DNA from: Hanamia caeni
GTDB taxonomy: Bacteria; Bacteroidota; Bacteroidia; Chitinophagales; Chitinophagaceae
Direction of reading: 5' to 3'
Length of the DNA: 64,000 bases
NCBI RefSeq assembly: GCF_003721595.1
Contig: NZ_RJJR01000008.1
Span: forward strand, 62,001-126,000
A program made the translations under genes and the position numbers. Positions 17,530 to 26,255 of the stretch are shown here, in pieces (positions within the stretch are counted from its first letter, which is position 1; every line of letters begins with the position of its first letter). The notes beneath the pieces are model-generated. The model had not been told where the DNA came from. It saw only the letters and a program-made list of their open reading frames with translations, and ran no database searches.

Positions 17530-19416
17530 TTATTTATCGTATCCAGGATTTTGAATCAACTTATCATTTTTATTTATTTCATCCCTGTTGATAGGCCTGA
17601 AATACATTTTATCAATCCAGGTTCGGTTTTCCAATGTGTTATCAACATAAGGCACGTAACTGTAATTATAAATAGTTTCATCATGGCGATAAGGAGTGGG
17701 TGCCGTTGCTCCCGGCTTAAGCTTACCCGTCACGTTTATAAATCTCAACTTACTACCCAGCGTGGTTGGGGCAATCATCCATCTTCTTGCATCGTGATAG
17801 CGTTGCTCCTCAAAAACCAGTTCTATCCTCCGCTCGTTGCGATAAGCATCGCGTAAGGCTGTTCCTGTAGCAGTAATCGCCGGCATGCCTGCGCGGAACC
17901 GGATTTTATTTAACCAGGTTTTTGCTTCATCCTCCTGTCCTAATTCAATAGACGCTTCTACATAGTTTAATACCGCTTCAGTATACCTGAAAAATGGATA
18001 AGGAATATATTGCCTTGTATTATTATCCACGATAGCTGGATCGGGATCGATAAATTTTCTCATATAATACCCTGACCATGAAGCATTCCAATTTTCGATG
18101 GTGCTTTCTCTCGTATCAAGGCCGGCCTGCAATTTTCCGGGGGCCGATTCATACGCTCCCGTCTGAATTTGATTGGCCGGATCTACATTTCCGGAAATTT
18201 TATCACGTGGTTTCCAATCAGCACCATCATATAAAATGGAAGCGTAAAATCTGGGATCCCTGTTTTTATAGGGAGCCGCCGCTTCGGTAGGATTATTCCA
18301 GTCAAAATTACTTCCATCCATCATTTGATAATCATCTACCAATTGCTGGATAGGTACATTCCCTGCCCAGTTATGATAACCGTTTGGCCCGTTATCAAGC
18401 CCTACGGAAGTTCCATCTGTACCGGGACCGCCGGAATATAAATCAGATGAAAATTGACGCATAAATATTAATTCTACACCTGCTGCAGCATCAATTCCCG
18501 GTGCTTTACTTTTACCTCCCATGGCGATTGAGATATAGGCCTGTTTTGCTTCATCAGGTGAAAGCGGGGCAGATAAATCCAGCTTATAACCGGAGCCGGC
18601 ATCCAGTACGGCTTTAGCAGCATCCTGTGCAGCTTTCCACCTTGCGGTTCTATCGCCCGAAACATATCCCACTAATTCAGGATGTGCATAACTACTTATG
18701 GTAGCAGATTTTGCTTTGGCAGTAGGAATATCGTGCAAGTCACTTGCCGCATATAACAATACTCTTGATTTCAGCGCCATGGCGGCCAATGCAGTCGCTC
18801 TGCCGGATGCAAGGGTTTTGCCAGTTAATAATAAGGTAGCACTGTCACAATCTTTCACAATAAAATTCACACACTCTTCATATGTATTTCTTGCAATTGA
18901 ATAGTCCTGGTTCAATCCATAAGTGTGGTCCACAATCGGAATGGCACCATAATACCTGAGCAATTGCTGATAATAATATGCCCTTAAAAAATGGGCTTCT
19001 CCCTGTAACCGGGCATTTAAATCGGGATTATCAAAGGTGGCTGTTTTTAAATTTTCCAAAGCCACATTGCATGGACGGATATAGTTATACATATTACCCC
19101 ATTCATAAGTGCCATCCTGCCAGCCGGGATTAGAAGGATTTAGCGTGCCTTCATTAACCGTATTGATGTTTCTGCCAGGATGTACAAAAACAGCTTCATC
19201 ACTTAGGGAAGCTAATTGTTGTTCAAACCAACCTCCGTTCCCCAATCCTCTATAAATATTGGTAACAAAAGCCTCAGACAAGGCTCCGTCAGTCCAGGTC
19301 AGAACAGACGAAATAGAGGTTTGGGGTATCGTGTTTAAAAAATCTTTTTTGCAGGAGGCAAAACATAAAAGCATTCCTGCTGATACTATTAAATTATTTA
19401 TACTTATTTTTTTCAT
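17530..19416 (-). CDS. RagB/SusD family nutrient-uptake outer-membrane lipoprotein
   Basis: A 628-residue SusD-type protein. The signal peptide ends in a CFASC lipobox (Cys22) followed by KKDFL, as usual for the family. The tetratricopeptide-like N-terminal half contains AEAHFLRAYYYQ-type text (GEAHFLRAYYYQQLLRYYG). The C-terminal half contains RNERRIELVFEEQRYHDARRW-like text, the standard SusD ending. It is the surface lid that binds ligand above the SusC barrel encoded 11 bp upstream. The ligand cannot be deduced, because no glycoside hydrolase or peptidase accompanies the operon. Confidence 0.95.
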   Translation of the reverse strand: MKKISINNLIVSAGMLLCFASCKKDFLNTIPQTSISSVLTWTDGALSEAFVTNIYRGLGNGGWFEQQLASLSDEAVFVHPGRNINTVNEGTLNPSNPGWQDGTYEWGNMYNYIRPCNVALENLKTATFDNPDLNARLQGEAHFLRAYYYQQLLRYYGAIPIVDHTYGLNQDYSIARNTYEECVNFIVKDCDSATLLLTGKTLASGRATALAAMALKSRVLLYAASDLHDIPTAKAKSATISSYAHPELVGYVSGDRTARWKAAQDAAKAVLDAGSGYKLDLSAPLSPDEAKQAYISIAMGGKSKAPGIDAAAGVELIFMRQFSSDLYSGGPGTDGTSVGLDNGPNGYHNWAGNVPIQQLVDDYQMMDGSNFDWNNPTEAAAPYKNRDPRFYASILYDGADWKPRDKISGNVDPANQIQTGAYESAPGKLQAGLDTRESTIENWNASWSGYYMRKFIDPDPAIVDNNTRQYIPYPFFRYTEAVLNYVEASIELGQEDEAKTWLNKIRFRAGMPAITATGTALRDAYRNERRIELVFEEQRYHDARRWMIAPTTLGSKLRFINVTGKLKPGATAPTPYRHDETIYNYSYVPYVDNTLENRTWIDKMYFRPINRDEINKNDKLIQNPGYDK

Positions 19417-19427
19417 GGATTTTCTAT

Positions 19428-22400
19428 TTAAAATGTTACTCTTGCACCTACATTTATGATTCTTGCCTGGGGATAATAGTGAGCATCTCCGGAAGTAGAC
19501 TCAGGATCCCATATTTTCATTTTGTCCCATGTGGCAAGGTTTAATCCACTTACATAGACTCTGAATGCATTAATTTTAATTTGGTCTAAAAGTTTTGCAG
19601 GGAGATTGTAACCCAATTCAACATTTTTTAGGCGGAAGTAATCACTGTTTCTAAGGAAATAAGTATTACCACCGGAATAGTAAGTGTTGCCCCTGTTGGC
19701 GATGCGGGGATCTACGCTGCTTGGTTTGTCTATTGTCCATTGATGGTCATAAGCATACTTTAGGTAGTTACCAATATCTCCGGATTCCGTGCCTATATAC
19801 AATAATCCCCCGGTAGCGCCCTGGAACAATATAGATAAATCAAAGTCTTTATAACCCATAGTGATATTTATGCCGCCTGTGAAAGTTGGATCTTGTGTTT
19901 TATCCAATCTTACCCTATCATTACCATCAATTTTACCATCGGGCTTTTTCACATAATTTCCATTGGCATCTACGCCGCCTATGTCTTTATATTTCATATC
20001 ACCGGGTTTAAGCGATGGGGTAAGGCCGCTGTAATCAATTGTATTTTTATCGATCTCTGCCTGGTCTTTAAAAACGCCATCATACACATAAGGAAGAAAC
20101 GCACCACCACCACCACCACCAAAAGGATGGCCTGTTGCTTTCTGCCAATAAGGAGCTCCCGGTGCTTCATCCTGGAATAAAATTTTATTTTTCGCATATC
20201 CCCCATTAACAGTAACAGAGAACCTGAAATCTTTTACGTTGCCGTTATATCCCACAGAAAATTCATATCCTTTATTTTCTGCTTTGCCAATGTTTGTGGG
20301 TGGCAGAAGGTTTGCAATTCCTGAAGATTGAGGGGTGGAACCAGATTTACGCCATAAGATTTGGTCGCGCTTGTTGTAGAACCAATCGAAAGTAAAATCA
20401 ATCCTGTTGTTAAACAAAGTACCATCTATACCCACATCAGTATTTTTTGCCACTTCCCAGGTAAAGCTGGGATTGGGTACCACTTGTTCATACAATGTTT
20501 TAAATGCCGCATTGTTTATGGTGTAATTGCCAAATCCGTAGGTAGATAAAAACTGGTATTCCTGTAATCGGAATCCGTTGCCATCACCCTTATCAAAATA
20601 AATCTGGTCATTCCCCAATTCACCGTAAGAACCGCGTATCTTTAATGAATTCACGAAATGAATATTTTTAAAGAAATTTTCTTCTGATATCCTCCACCCG
20701 GCAAGAAAACCCGGGAAGAATCCAAAGCGATGGTTTTCGGGGAAAAGATAAGATCCGTCTTCACGCCATAAGAATTCGGCCAGATATTTCTCTTTATAGT
20801 TATAAGCTACCCGTCCAAAATAACTTAAACGTGCTCTTTCATAACCCGCACCTCCTACCTGTTGGCCCAGTGTGCCACCTGCAAACATCTGGTCAAGGGC
20901 AGGTGAAATGAAGTTGGTGCGGTAGGCATTAAAATCGTCTTCTTTGTCAGTTTCTTTGGTTACTGCTGCCATCACCGCAATCGAATGACCTCCAAATTGG
21001 TTATCATAATTAATAAAGGCTGAAGTTAGAATATTCAAATAATTCGCATCGCTCTGATTTAATTGGGGTGAGGTAAATGTTGAACGTAAATTTTTTGTCA
21101 ATACCGGAGTTACGCCATCTGCTTCATAAGTTTTATGGTCCCAAAAATATAAATACCATGGAATCCTCCAGGTTTTTGTGCGCCGTATTTCTTTATCAGC
21201 AGTAGCACTACCGGTTAATTTTAAACCTTTTACCCATGGAATTTGAATTTCTACTTTACCATTTACCTGGAAATAATTTCTTTTATCATCATCATATCCG
21301 GTTTGACTAGTAGTGATTACGATAGGATTTTGACCATTTTCAATATCAGGCCCCGGAAGCCCGTTGGGCCAAACCTCTGGATCGGTCGGCCGTCCACGTT
21401 GCAACATTCTAAAAATAGAATTGGCCGATTCAGTGGGAAAATGCCGGAATTCCTGGCGTGCTGTAAGATTAATACTGGTTGAAATCCACTTATTTACTTT
21501 GGCATCAAGGTTAATACGCATATCGTACTGCTTATAACCCGTGGCCGAATTTTTATAATATCCATCCTGGTTCTGGTAGCCTAAAGATGCCAGGTATTTA
21601 ACACTTTCAGTTCCGCCGTTTATCTGGAGAGAATGCTGTTCCTGCGGTGACCAGGTTTTTAGTGTGGTTTTGTACCAGTCGGTATTGGGATGACCCCATG
21701 GGTCGCTGCCATCTTTGTATTTTTGAACATCATCCGGTTGAAATGGAGCGCGAACTACCTTTCCTGCAATAGTGGTATAGGTTCCTGTAGTCTTAAAAGC
21801 CTCATTGGCGGCAGTCCATTCAGCAGAAGGAACTCCATCAAAAATAGTGGTCTCATTATTCATCTGGGTATATTCCACCGCATTCGCCATTAAAGGAACA
21901 CGGGTAGGCTGTGCCCAACCATGATTATAATTATAGGATAAGCGTGGTTTTCCGGATTTTCCATGCTTGGTAGTAATTAGAATTACCCCGTTGGCAGCCC
22001 TTGAACCGTAAATAGCCGCCGAAGCGTCTTTCAAAACTGACATAGTTTCGATGTCCGCTGGATTCAGCCTTTCAAGGCCACCCGCCACATCCGGCACACC
22101 ATCAACCACTATCAGAGCCGAACTGTTTCCAAATGTATTAATACCTCTGATCCGTATGCTCGATCCATCATATCCGGGCTCTCCGGACGATTGCACGGCA
22201 CTGATGCCCGGCAAACGCCCAACCAGCGCATTGGACAGATTGACGGTGGGAGTTTTTTCAAGCTCTTTACCACTTACCTGGGCCACGGCGCCTGTAACTG
22301 TCACCTTTTTCTGCGTGCCATATCCCACTACTACTACTTCATTCAGGCTGTTTGCCTGCGGAGTTAGATCTATCGTTAATGAGGTATTGTTTCCCACCAC

Positions 22401-22700
22401 AACTTCTTTTGAAGTATACCCGATGTTTGAAACAACAAGCACACTTTTGCTACCAGGAACACTTATGGAAAATGTACCGTTTGCATCCGTGGTAACTCCT
22501 GTGGCAGTTCCCTTTACCAATACACTCGCATTGACAATCGGAGTACCTTTTTCATCATTAACTGTTCCTCTTACTGTGATTCTATTTTGCGCATTGACGC
22601 TCCCTAAAAGGAGCAATAGAAAACAAATTAAAAGGCTGAATTTCCCTGGGGGACGTCCCTTTGTTAAAAACTTAGCCTTACTGGCAAGTTGGCTTCTCAT
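19428..22700 (-). CDS. SusC/RagA family TonB-linked outer-membrane transporter
   Basis: A 1090-residue TonB-dependent barrel. Order of parts: signal peptide, carboxypeptidase-regulatory-like domain (about 40-115), TonB-box/plug start (EVVVVGYGTQKK), plug domain (about 130-245), then a 22-stranded barrel ending in an aromatic residue (VTF). It has no STN domain, so unlike the second SusC it is not expected to signal to an anti-sigma factor. Six identical GGT codons (20103-20120) encode Gly861-866 in a predicted loop. It is the first gene of the operon; a well-matched promoter lies about 120 bp upstream. It imports an unknown oligomeric nutrient together with SusD. Confidence 0.95.
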   Translation of the reverse strand: MRSQLASKAKFLTKGRPPGKFSLLICFLLLLLGSVNAQNRITVRGTVNDEKGTPIVNASVLVKGTATGVTTDANGTFSISVPGSKSVLVVSNIGYTSKEVVVGNNTSLTIDLTPQANSLNEVVVVGYGTQKKVTVTGAVAQVSGKELEKTPTVNLSNALVGRLPGISAVQSSGEPGYDGSSIRIRGINTFGNSSALIVVDGVPDVAGGLERLNPADIETMSVLKDASAAIYGSRAANGVILITTKHGKSGKPRLSYNYNHGWAQPTRVPLMANAVEYTQMNNETTIFDGVPSAEWTAANEAFKTTGTYTTIAGKVVRAPFQPDDVQKYKDGSDPWGHPNTDWYKTTLKTWSPQEQHSLQINGGTESVKYLASLGYQNQDGYYKNSATGYKQYDMRINLDAKVNKWISTSINLTARQEFRHFPTESANSIFRMLQRGRPTDPEVWPNGLPGPDIENGQNPIVITTSQTGYDDDKRNYFQVNGKVEIQIPWVKGLKLTGSATADKEIRRTKTWRIPWYLYFWDHKTYEADGVTPVLTKNLRSTFTSPQLNQSDANYLNILTSAFINYDNQFGGHSIAVMAAVTKETDKEDDFNAYRTNFISPALDQMFAGGTLGQQVGGAGYERARLSYFGRVAYNYKEKYLAEFLWREDGSYLFPENHRFGFFPGFLAGWRISEENFFKNIHFVNSLKIRGSYGELGNDQIYFDKGDGNGFRLQEYQFLSTYGFGNYTINNAAFKTLYEQVVPNPSFTWEVAKNTDVGIDGTLFNNRIDFTFDWFYNKRDQILWRKSGSTPQSSGIANLLPPTNIGKAENKGYEFSVGYNGNVKDFRFSVTVNGGYAKNKILFQDEAPGAPYWQKATGHPFGGGGGGAFLPYVYDGVFKDQAEIDKNTIDYSGLTPSLKPGDMKYKDIGGVDANGNYVKKPDGKIDGNDRVRLDKTQDPTFTGGINITMGYKDFDLSILFQGATGGLLYIGTESGDIGNYLKYAYDHQWTIDKPSSVDPRIANRGNTYYSGGNTYFLRNSDYFRLKNVELGYNLPAKLLDQIKINAFRVYVSGLNLATWDKMKIWDPESTSGDAHYYPQARIINVGARVTF

Positions 22701-22823
22701 GATAATTTTTGTTTAATGAATAATGAAATGGCTGAAAAAATTTTAAAAATATCTTAAATCATTGGATGTAAGGGGCAATAGATTGTATTATTTTAACTAT
22801 AAATCAAGCAACAACTCGTGGAA

Positions 22824-22853
22824 CAAATATAGGGTTTTATTTTATCTGACAAA
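22824..22853 (-). promoter_or_regulatory. Putative promoter of the susC-susD-FG-GAP operon
   Basis: On the minus strand TTTG (22853-22850), 18 bp spacing, then TATATTTG (22831-22824): both elements match the Bacteroidota consensus exactly. The predicted leader is about 118 nt. Confidence 0.65.
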
Positions 22854-22995
22854 AAAAATGTTAACCTTTTTAATAATCGCTTTTCTTCAACTCAAACTTA
22901 CATTTAAAAATTTTCATTTTGACAGTTATTTGGATAATGTCTGACTTATAATTGTTTTGGAATTGTATCCAAAATTTATTATTAACAAAAATAAA

Positions 22996-23026
22996 TTAGT
23001 ATACTCAGTATAATAATTTACCTTTG
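22996..23026 (+). promoter_or_regulatory. Putative promoter of queA
   Basis: TACCTTTG (23019-23026) matches TAnnTTTG; TTAG at 22996-22999 is a weak -33 at 19 bp spacing. The predicted leader is about 100 nt. Confidence 0.5.
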
Positions 23027-23131
23027 CGCCCTTAAAATCATGCCGTAACATGATAAATGGCCAGTAAAATGGCATATATCTCTGATACTCAGTAAATGGC
23101 GTGGCAATTAACTTTAAAATAATAATTGTAC

Positions 23132-24181
23132 ATGAAATTAAGTCAATTCAAATTTGACCTTCCCCTAAATCTTATAGCCCAAAACCCCACTAAAAGAAGA
23201 GAAGACAGCAGATTGATGGTAATAGAAAGAGCTACCGGAAAAATCGAAAACAAACATTTTAAAGATATCCTCGATTATTTTGACGACAAAGATGTATTTG
23301 TAGTAAATAATACGAAAGTATTTCCCGCCCGCATGTATGGCAGAAAAGAAAAAACAGGTGCGCGCATTGAAGTGTTCCTGTTAAGGGAGTTACACCGGCA
23401 AAACAGGCTTTGGGACGTAATTGTGGACCCCGCCCGCAAAATAAGGGTAGGTAATAAATTATATTTTGGCGAAAATGATGAATTGGTGGCTGAAGTAATT
23501 GATAATACAACCAGCCGTGGAAGAACTATCCGGTTTTTGTGGGATGGAACTGAAGAAGATTTCAGAAAAATGCTTTATTTCATGGGAGAAACCCCATTAC
23601 CCAAATATATTAAGCGCAAACCCGATGAAGAAGACCGCGAAAGATACCAGACCGTGTACGCAAAACACGAAGGCGCTGTAGCGGCTCCTACTGCGGGTTT
23701 GCATTTTAGCCCCGAATTGATTAAGCGGCTGGAAATTAAAGGAATTAAATTTGCGGAAGTGACGCTACATACCGGATTGGGCACATTTCGCCCGATTGAG
23801 GTGGAAGATTTGAGCAAGCATAAAATGGATGCAGAATATTACCGTATCGATGAGGAGGCTTGCAAAATTGTCAATAAAGCCAAGCAGACCAACCACAGAA
23901 TTTGTTCTGTAGGCACCACTACAATGAGGGCCATGGAGAGCTCATTTACAGCTACTAAATTATTAAAGCCTTCTGAGGGCTGGACCAATCATTTCATTCA
24001 TCCGCCATATACTTTTAATATTGCTGATTCCCTGATTACTAACTTTCATTTACCTAAGACAAGCCTGTTGATAATGGCTTGCGCCTTTGCGGGTTATGAT
24101 TTAATTATGGATGCTTATAAAAAAGCGATAAAAGATAAATACCGTTTCTTCAGTTATGGAGATGCTATGCTTATCATATAA
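23132..24181 (+). CDS. queA: S-adenosylmethionine:tRNA ribosyltransferase-isomerase
   Basis: A 349-residue QueA. It transfers and rearranges the ribosyl part of S-adenosylmethionine onto 7-aminomethyl-7-deazaguanine in tRNA, giving epoxyqueuosine at the wobble position. Family text is clear: [14 protein letters not shown] at the start, [41 protein letters not shown] and the C-terminal [20 protein letters not shown]. Length is normal. The ATG at 23132 is used because the extra TTG-TAC upstream is not conserved in such proteins. No other queuosine gene is in view. Confidence 0.96.
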   Translation: MKLSQFKFDLPLNLIAQNPTKRREDSRLMVIERATGKIENKHFKDILDYFDDKDVFVVNNTKVFPARMYGRKEKTGARIEVFLLRELHRQNRLWDVIVDPARKIRVGNKLYFGENDELVAEVIDNTTSRGRTIRFLWDGTEEDFRKMLYFMGETPLPKYIKRKPDEEDRERYQTVYAKHEGAVAAPTAGLHFSPELIKRLEIKGIKFAEVTLHTGLGTFRPIEVEDLSKHKMDAEYYRIDEEACKIVNKAKQTNHRICSVGTTTMRAMESSFTATKLLKPSEGWTNHFIHPPYTFNIADSLITNFHLPKTSLLIMACAFAGYDLIMDAYKKAIKDKYRFFSYGDAMLII

Positions 24182-24217
24182 AAATGAAAATTGAGCTGTT
24201 TGTTTGTTGTGCCAGGC

Positions 24218-24250
24218 AGTAAACAAGCAAATAACCAAAAAAATATCTCG
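24218..24250 (+). repeat. 34-bp intergenic repeat, copy 5 (half-match)
   Basis: AGTAAACAAGCAAATA is identical to the start of the copy at 17471-17501, but the TTTTATTTT end is replaced by ACCAAAAAAATATC. Located downstream of queA. Confidence 0.45.
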
Positions 24251-24257
24251 ACTAGTT

Positions 24258-24292
24258 TTTGCATGTGGGCCAGAATGTAAATTTTAGTTTTG
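24258..24292 (+). promoter_or_regulatory. Putative promoter of the 24396 lipoprotein gene
   Basis: TTTG (24258-24261), 23 bp, then TAGTTTTG (24285-24292). Both boxes match consensus. The predicted leader is ~100 nt. Confidence 0.5.
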
Positions 24293-24395
24293 AAATCTTG
24301 CATTCGGGTACTAATTAATCAGATTAAACCTGGTGGTACAAAATTTGTCATAGGTTTTCTAAAAAGACAAAACCAATCATTTCAAAAAATTTATT

Positions 24396-24866
24396 ATGAA
24401 AAAACTATTTATACTCTTCGCCCCTGCTTTTTTACTTTTTGCTTCCTGCAAGAAAGAGACAACAAAAGTTGAAAAGGTAGATCAGGCCTTTTCTGCCGTG
24501 TATACCATACAACCGGGCGACTGGACAACAGACAATAACGGTATTAGCTATACAGCTCAGTTGAATGTGCCTGAAGTAGATGACGTGTTATATAATAAGG
24601 GAGCAGTCCTTGTTTATCTTTCATTTTCAGGTACTAATTATTATGAAGCCATTCCTGAAATATTTGATGGCATTGCCTATGGTGCTATTCATTCCAACGG
24701 ATACGTGGGCGTTGACATCAGCGCGGTTTCCGGTGAAGCGATTGACCCGCCTACACAGTCCATTTCTGCTAAAGTGATTTTGATTGATGCGAGCGCTTTA
24801 GCCCTTCATAAAGATGTCAATCTGAAAAATCTTGGCGAAGTGCAAAAAGCATTTAACGTAAAATAA
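24396..24866 (+). CDS. Hypothetical lipoprotein
   Basis: A 156-residue protein. The signal peptide MKKLFILFAPAFLLFASC carries a clear lipobox followed by KKET, so it is a lipoprotein of the cell envelope. The rest is mostly short beta strands (FSAVYTIQPGDW, GAVLVYLSF, AKVILIDASAL), suggesting a small beta-sandwich. I recognise similar small lipoproteins across Chitinophagaceae but no assigned function. It has its own putative promoter and a strong terminator, so it is probably monocistronic. Confidence 0.75.
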   Translation: MKKLFILFAPAFLLFASCKKETTKVEKVDQAFSAVYTIQPGDWTTDNNGISYTAQLNVPEVDDVLYNKGAVLVYLSFSGTNYYEAIPEIFDGIAYGAIHSNGYVGVDISAVSGEAIDPPTQSISAKVILIDASALALHKDVNLKNLGEVQKAFNVK

Positions 24867-24895
24867 TTTCGCAAAGCATTTTAATACAAATTAAC

Positions 24896-24930
24896 ACAAA
24901 TGCCCTTCGATGGAGGGTATTTGTATTTTT
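24896..24930 (+). terminator. Terminator of the 24396 gene
   Basis: ACAAATGCCCT (24896-24906) pairs with AGGGTATTTGT (24914-24924), 11 bp with one G-U pair, followed by ATTTTT. Confidence 0.85.
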
Positions 24931-24953
24931 GAAAAAAAGATTGAAATCAAAAT

Positions 24954-26147
24954 TTAGATAAACTCCAACAAATCATATTTCCTTCCCAGAATTTCTGCAT
25001 CGTTCGCCCCAAGCCACCTATTGAGGAGCGTAGCATACACAGCCTTGAAATCTATTTTGTGTTTTAAATCTCCTTCGTTAAGATCCTGCAAGTCGGGCAT
25101 CGCGTTTATCAATCCCTTTTGTTTCAATCCACCGCCGATAAAAAACATACAGTTGGCCGTTCCATGGTCAGTTCCGCCGCTGGCGTTTTGGGAGACTCTT
25201 CTTCCAAATTCGCTAAAGGTCATGACTGTTACATCATCAAACCGATGGTTGGCTTTCAGATCAGATACAAATGAAACCAGCGCTTCACTCAATTCAGTAA
25301 ATAATCTTTTCTGCTGGTTTTCCTGGTTTACATGGGTATCAAAGCTGCCAAGGCTAACGTAGTACACTTTTGTATTGATATCGCTTAAAATAAGAGAAGA
25401 AATCGTCTTGAAATTTTTACCTAATTGTGTAGCAGGATAGGTTTGGGAAGAATGATAAAGTTTACTTTGCTGATAAATATAATCGGCGCTGCTAAGCGTT
25501 TCGCTGAGCGTTTTGTATAAATAATCGACAACCGGTTCCTCATTTTCATGTGTGGCGCTTACCTCTTTATAATATCTTTCATTGCTTGCGCTAAATAGTT
25601 TTTTTGGATCGCGCAAAGCAAGACCTTTCAGATCTTTTCCCTTTAACGCAAGGCTTAGCACATCGTCTATTTCAAGAGCCTGCGTAGGTTTGTCGCATCC
25701 CGAACATTGCGCGTCAAGATATCGGCCAAGCCAGCCGGTATGCAAATATTCATCGCTATTGCTTGCACTTTGCCAAATATCCATGCTTCTGAAATGTGAT
25801 CTGTCAGGATTGGGATAGCCCACGCTGTTCAAAATTCCAAGGCTGCCTTCGTCGTATAAATCTTTTAAAAAAGGTAGTGCCGGATTGATTCCGGCTTCAT
25901 CTGTCAACTGCAAAGCCTTGTCTTTTGCGATTCCCAACCGGGGCCGGGATTTGTAATATATATCATTTCTCACCGGTATCACAGTATTTAACCCATCATT
26001 GCCACCACTGAATTGTAATACTACCAACACCTTATTGCCCGGTGGAACAAAGGTTTTCTTTTCAAAAGCCTTTAAAAACTTAGGCATCATCAGTGAGGCA
26101 GACGCAAGTGTGCCGATCTGCAAAAATTCTTTTCGCTTTATGAGCAT
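24954..26147 (-). CDS. DUF1501 domain-containing protein
   Basis: A 397-residue protein of the DUF1501 family, related to the sulfatase/alkaline-phosphatase-like fold. It starts MLIKRKEFLQIGTLASASLMM, an export signal of Tat-like shape without a strict twin Arg. Family text includes LQFSGGNDGLNTVIP near the start, YPNPDRSHFRSMDIWQS, MTFSEFGRRVSQNASGGTDHG and the following MFFIGGG. It lies 108 bp downstream of a DUF1800 gene, a pairing found repeatedly in many phyla, and the two products probably act together outside the cytoplasm. Their biochemical role is not known. Confidence 0.9.
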   Translation of the reverse strand: MLIKRKEFLQIGTLASASLMMPKFLKAFEKKTFVPPGNKVLVVLQFSGGNDGLNTVIPVRNDIYYKSRPRLGIAKDKALQLTDEAGINPALPFLKDLYDEGSLGILNSVGYPNPDRSHFRSMDIWQSASNSDEYLHTGWLGRYLDAQCSGCDKPTQALEIDDVLSLALKGKDLKGLALRDPKKLFSASNERYYKEVSATHENEEPVVDYLYKTLSETLSSADYIYQQSKLYHSSQTYPATQLGKNFKTISSLILSDINTKVYYVSLGSFDTHVNQENQQKRLFTELSEALVSFVSDLKANHRFDDVTVMTFSEFGRRVSQNASGGTDHGTANCMFFIGGGLKQKGLINAMPDLQDLNEGDLKHKIDFKAVYATLLNRWLGANDAEILGRKYDLLEFI

Positions 26148-26255
26148 ATAAATAATTTCGTTTAAGCCTAACCGTTATTGATGAAACCGGAATTTTGACA
26201 AACCAATTCAGTTCCTGCATCGCCCGAAAAATCATTTTCATGGATTGGGTAAAAT

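Larger units (their letters stand above)
22701..23131. other. Gene-free divergent control region
   Basis: The only gene-free stretch above 300 bp. It holds the putative susC promoter (minus strand, 22824-22853), two adjacent dyads (22921-22941 and 22955-22974), the putative queA promoter (22996-23026) and an exact 10-bp direct repeat, ATACTCAGTA, at 23001-23010 and 23085-23094. I see no small RNA, riboswitch or tRNA in it. Confidence 0.6.

Noticed and set aside
22051..22716. Open frame of 221 codons antisense to susC
   Set aside because: It mirrors the codon usage of the susC gene on the other strand, has no promoter or family features, and covers the conserved signal/plug region of susC.
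24196..24235. Possible hairpin TTTGTTTGTT / AACAAGCAAA after queA
   Set aside because: Pairing is imperfect and there is no T run; the right part is explained by the intergenic repeat copy.
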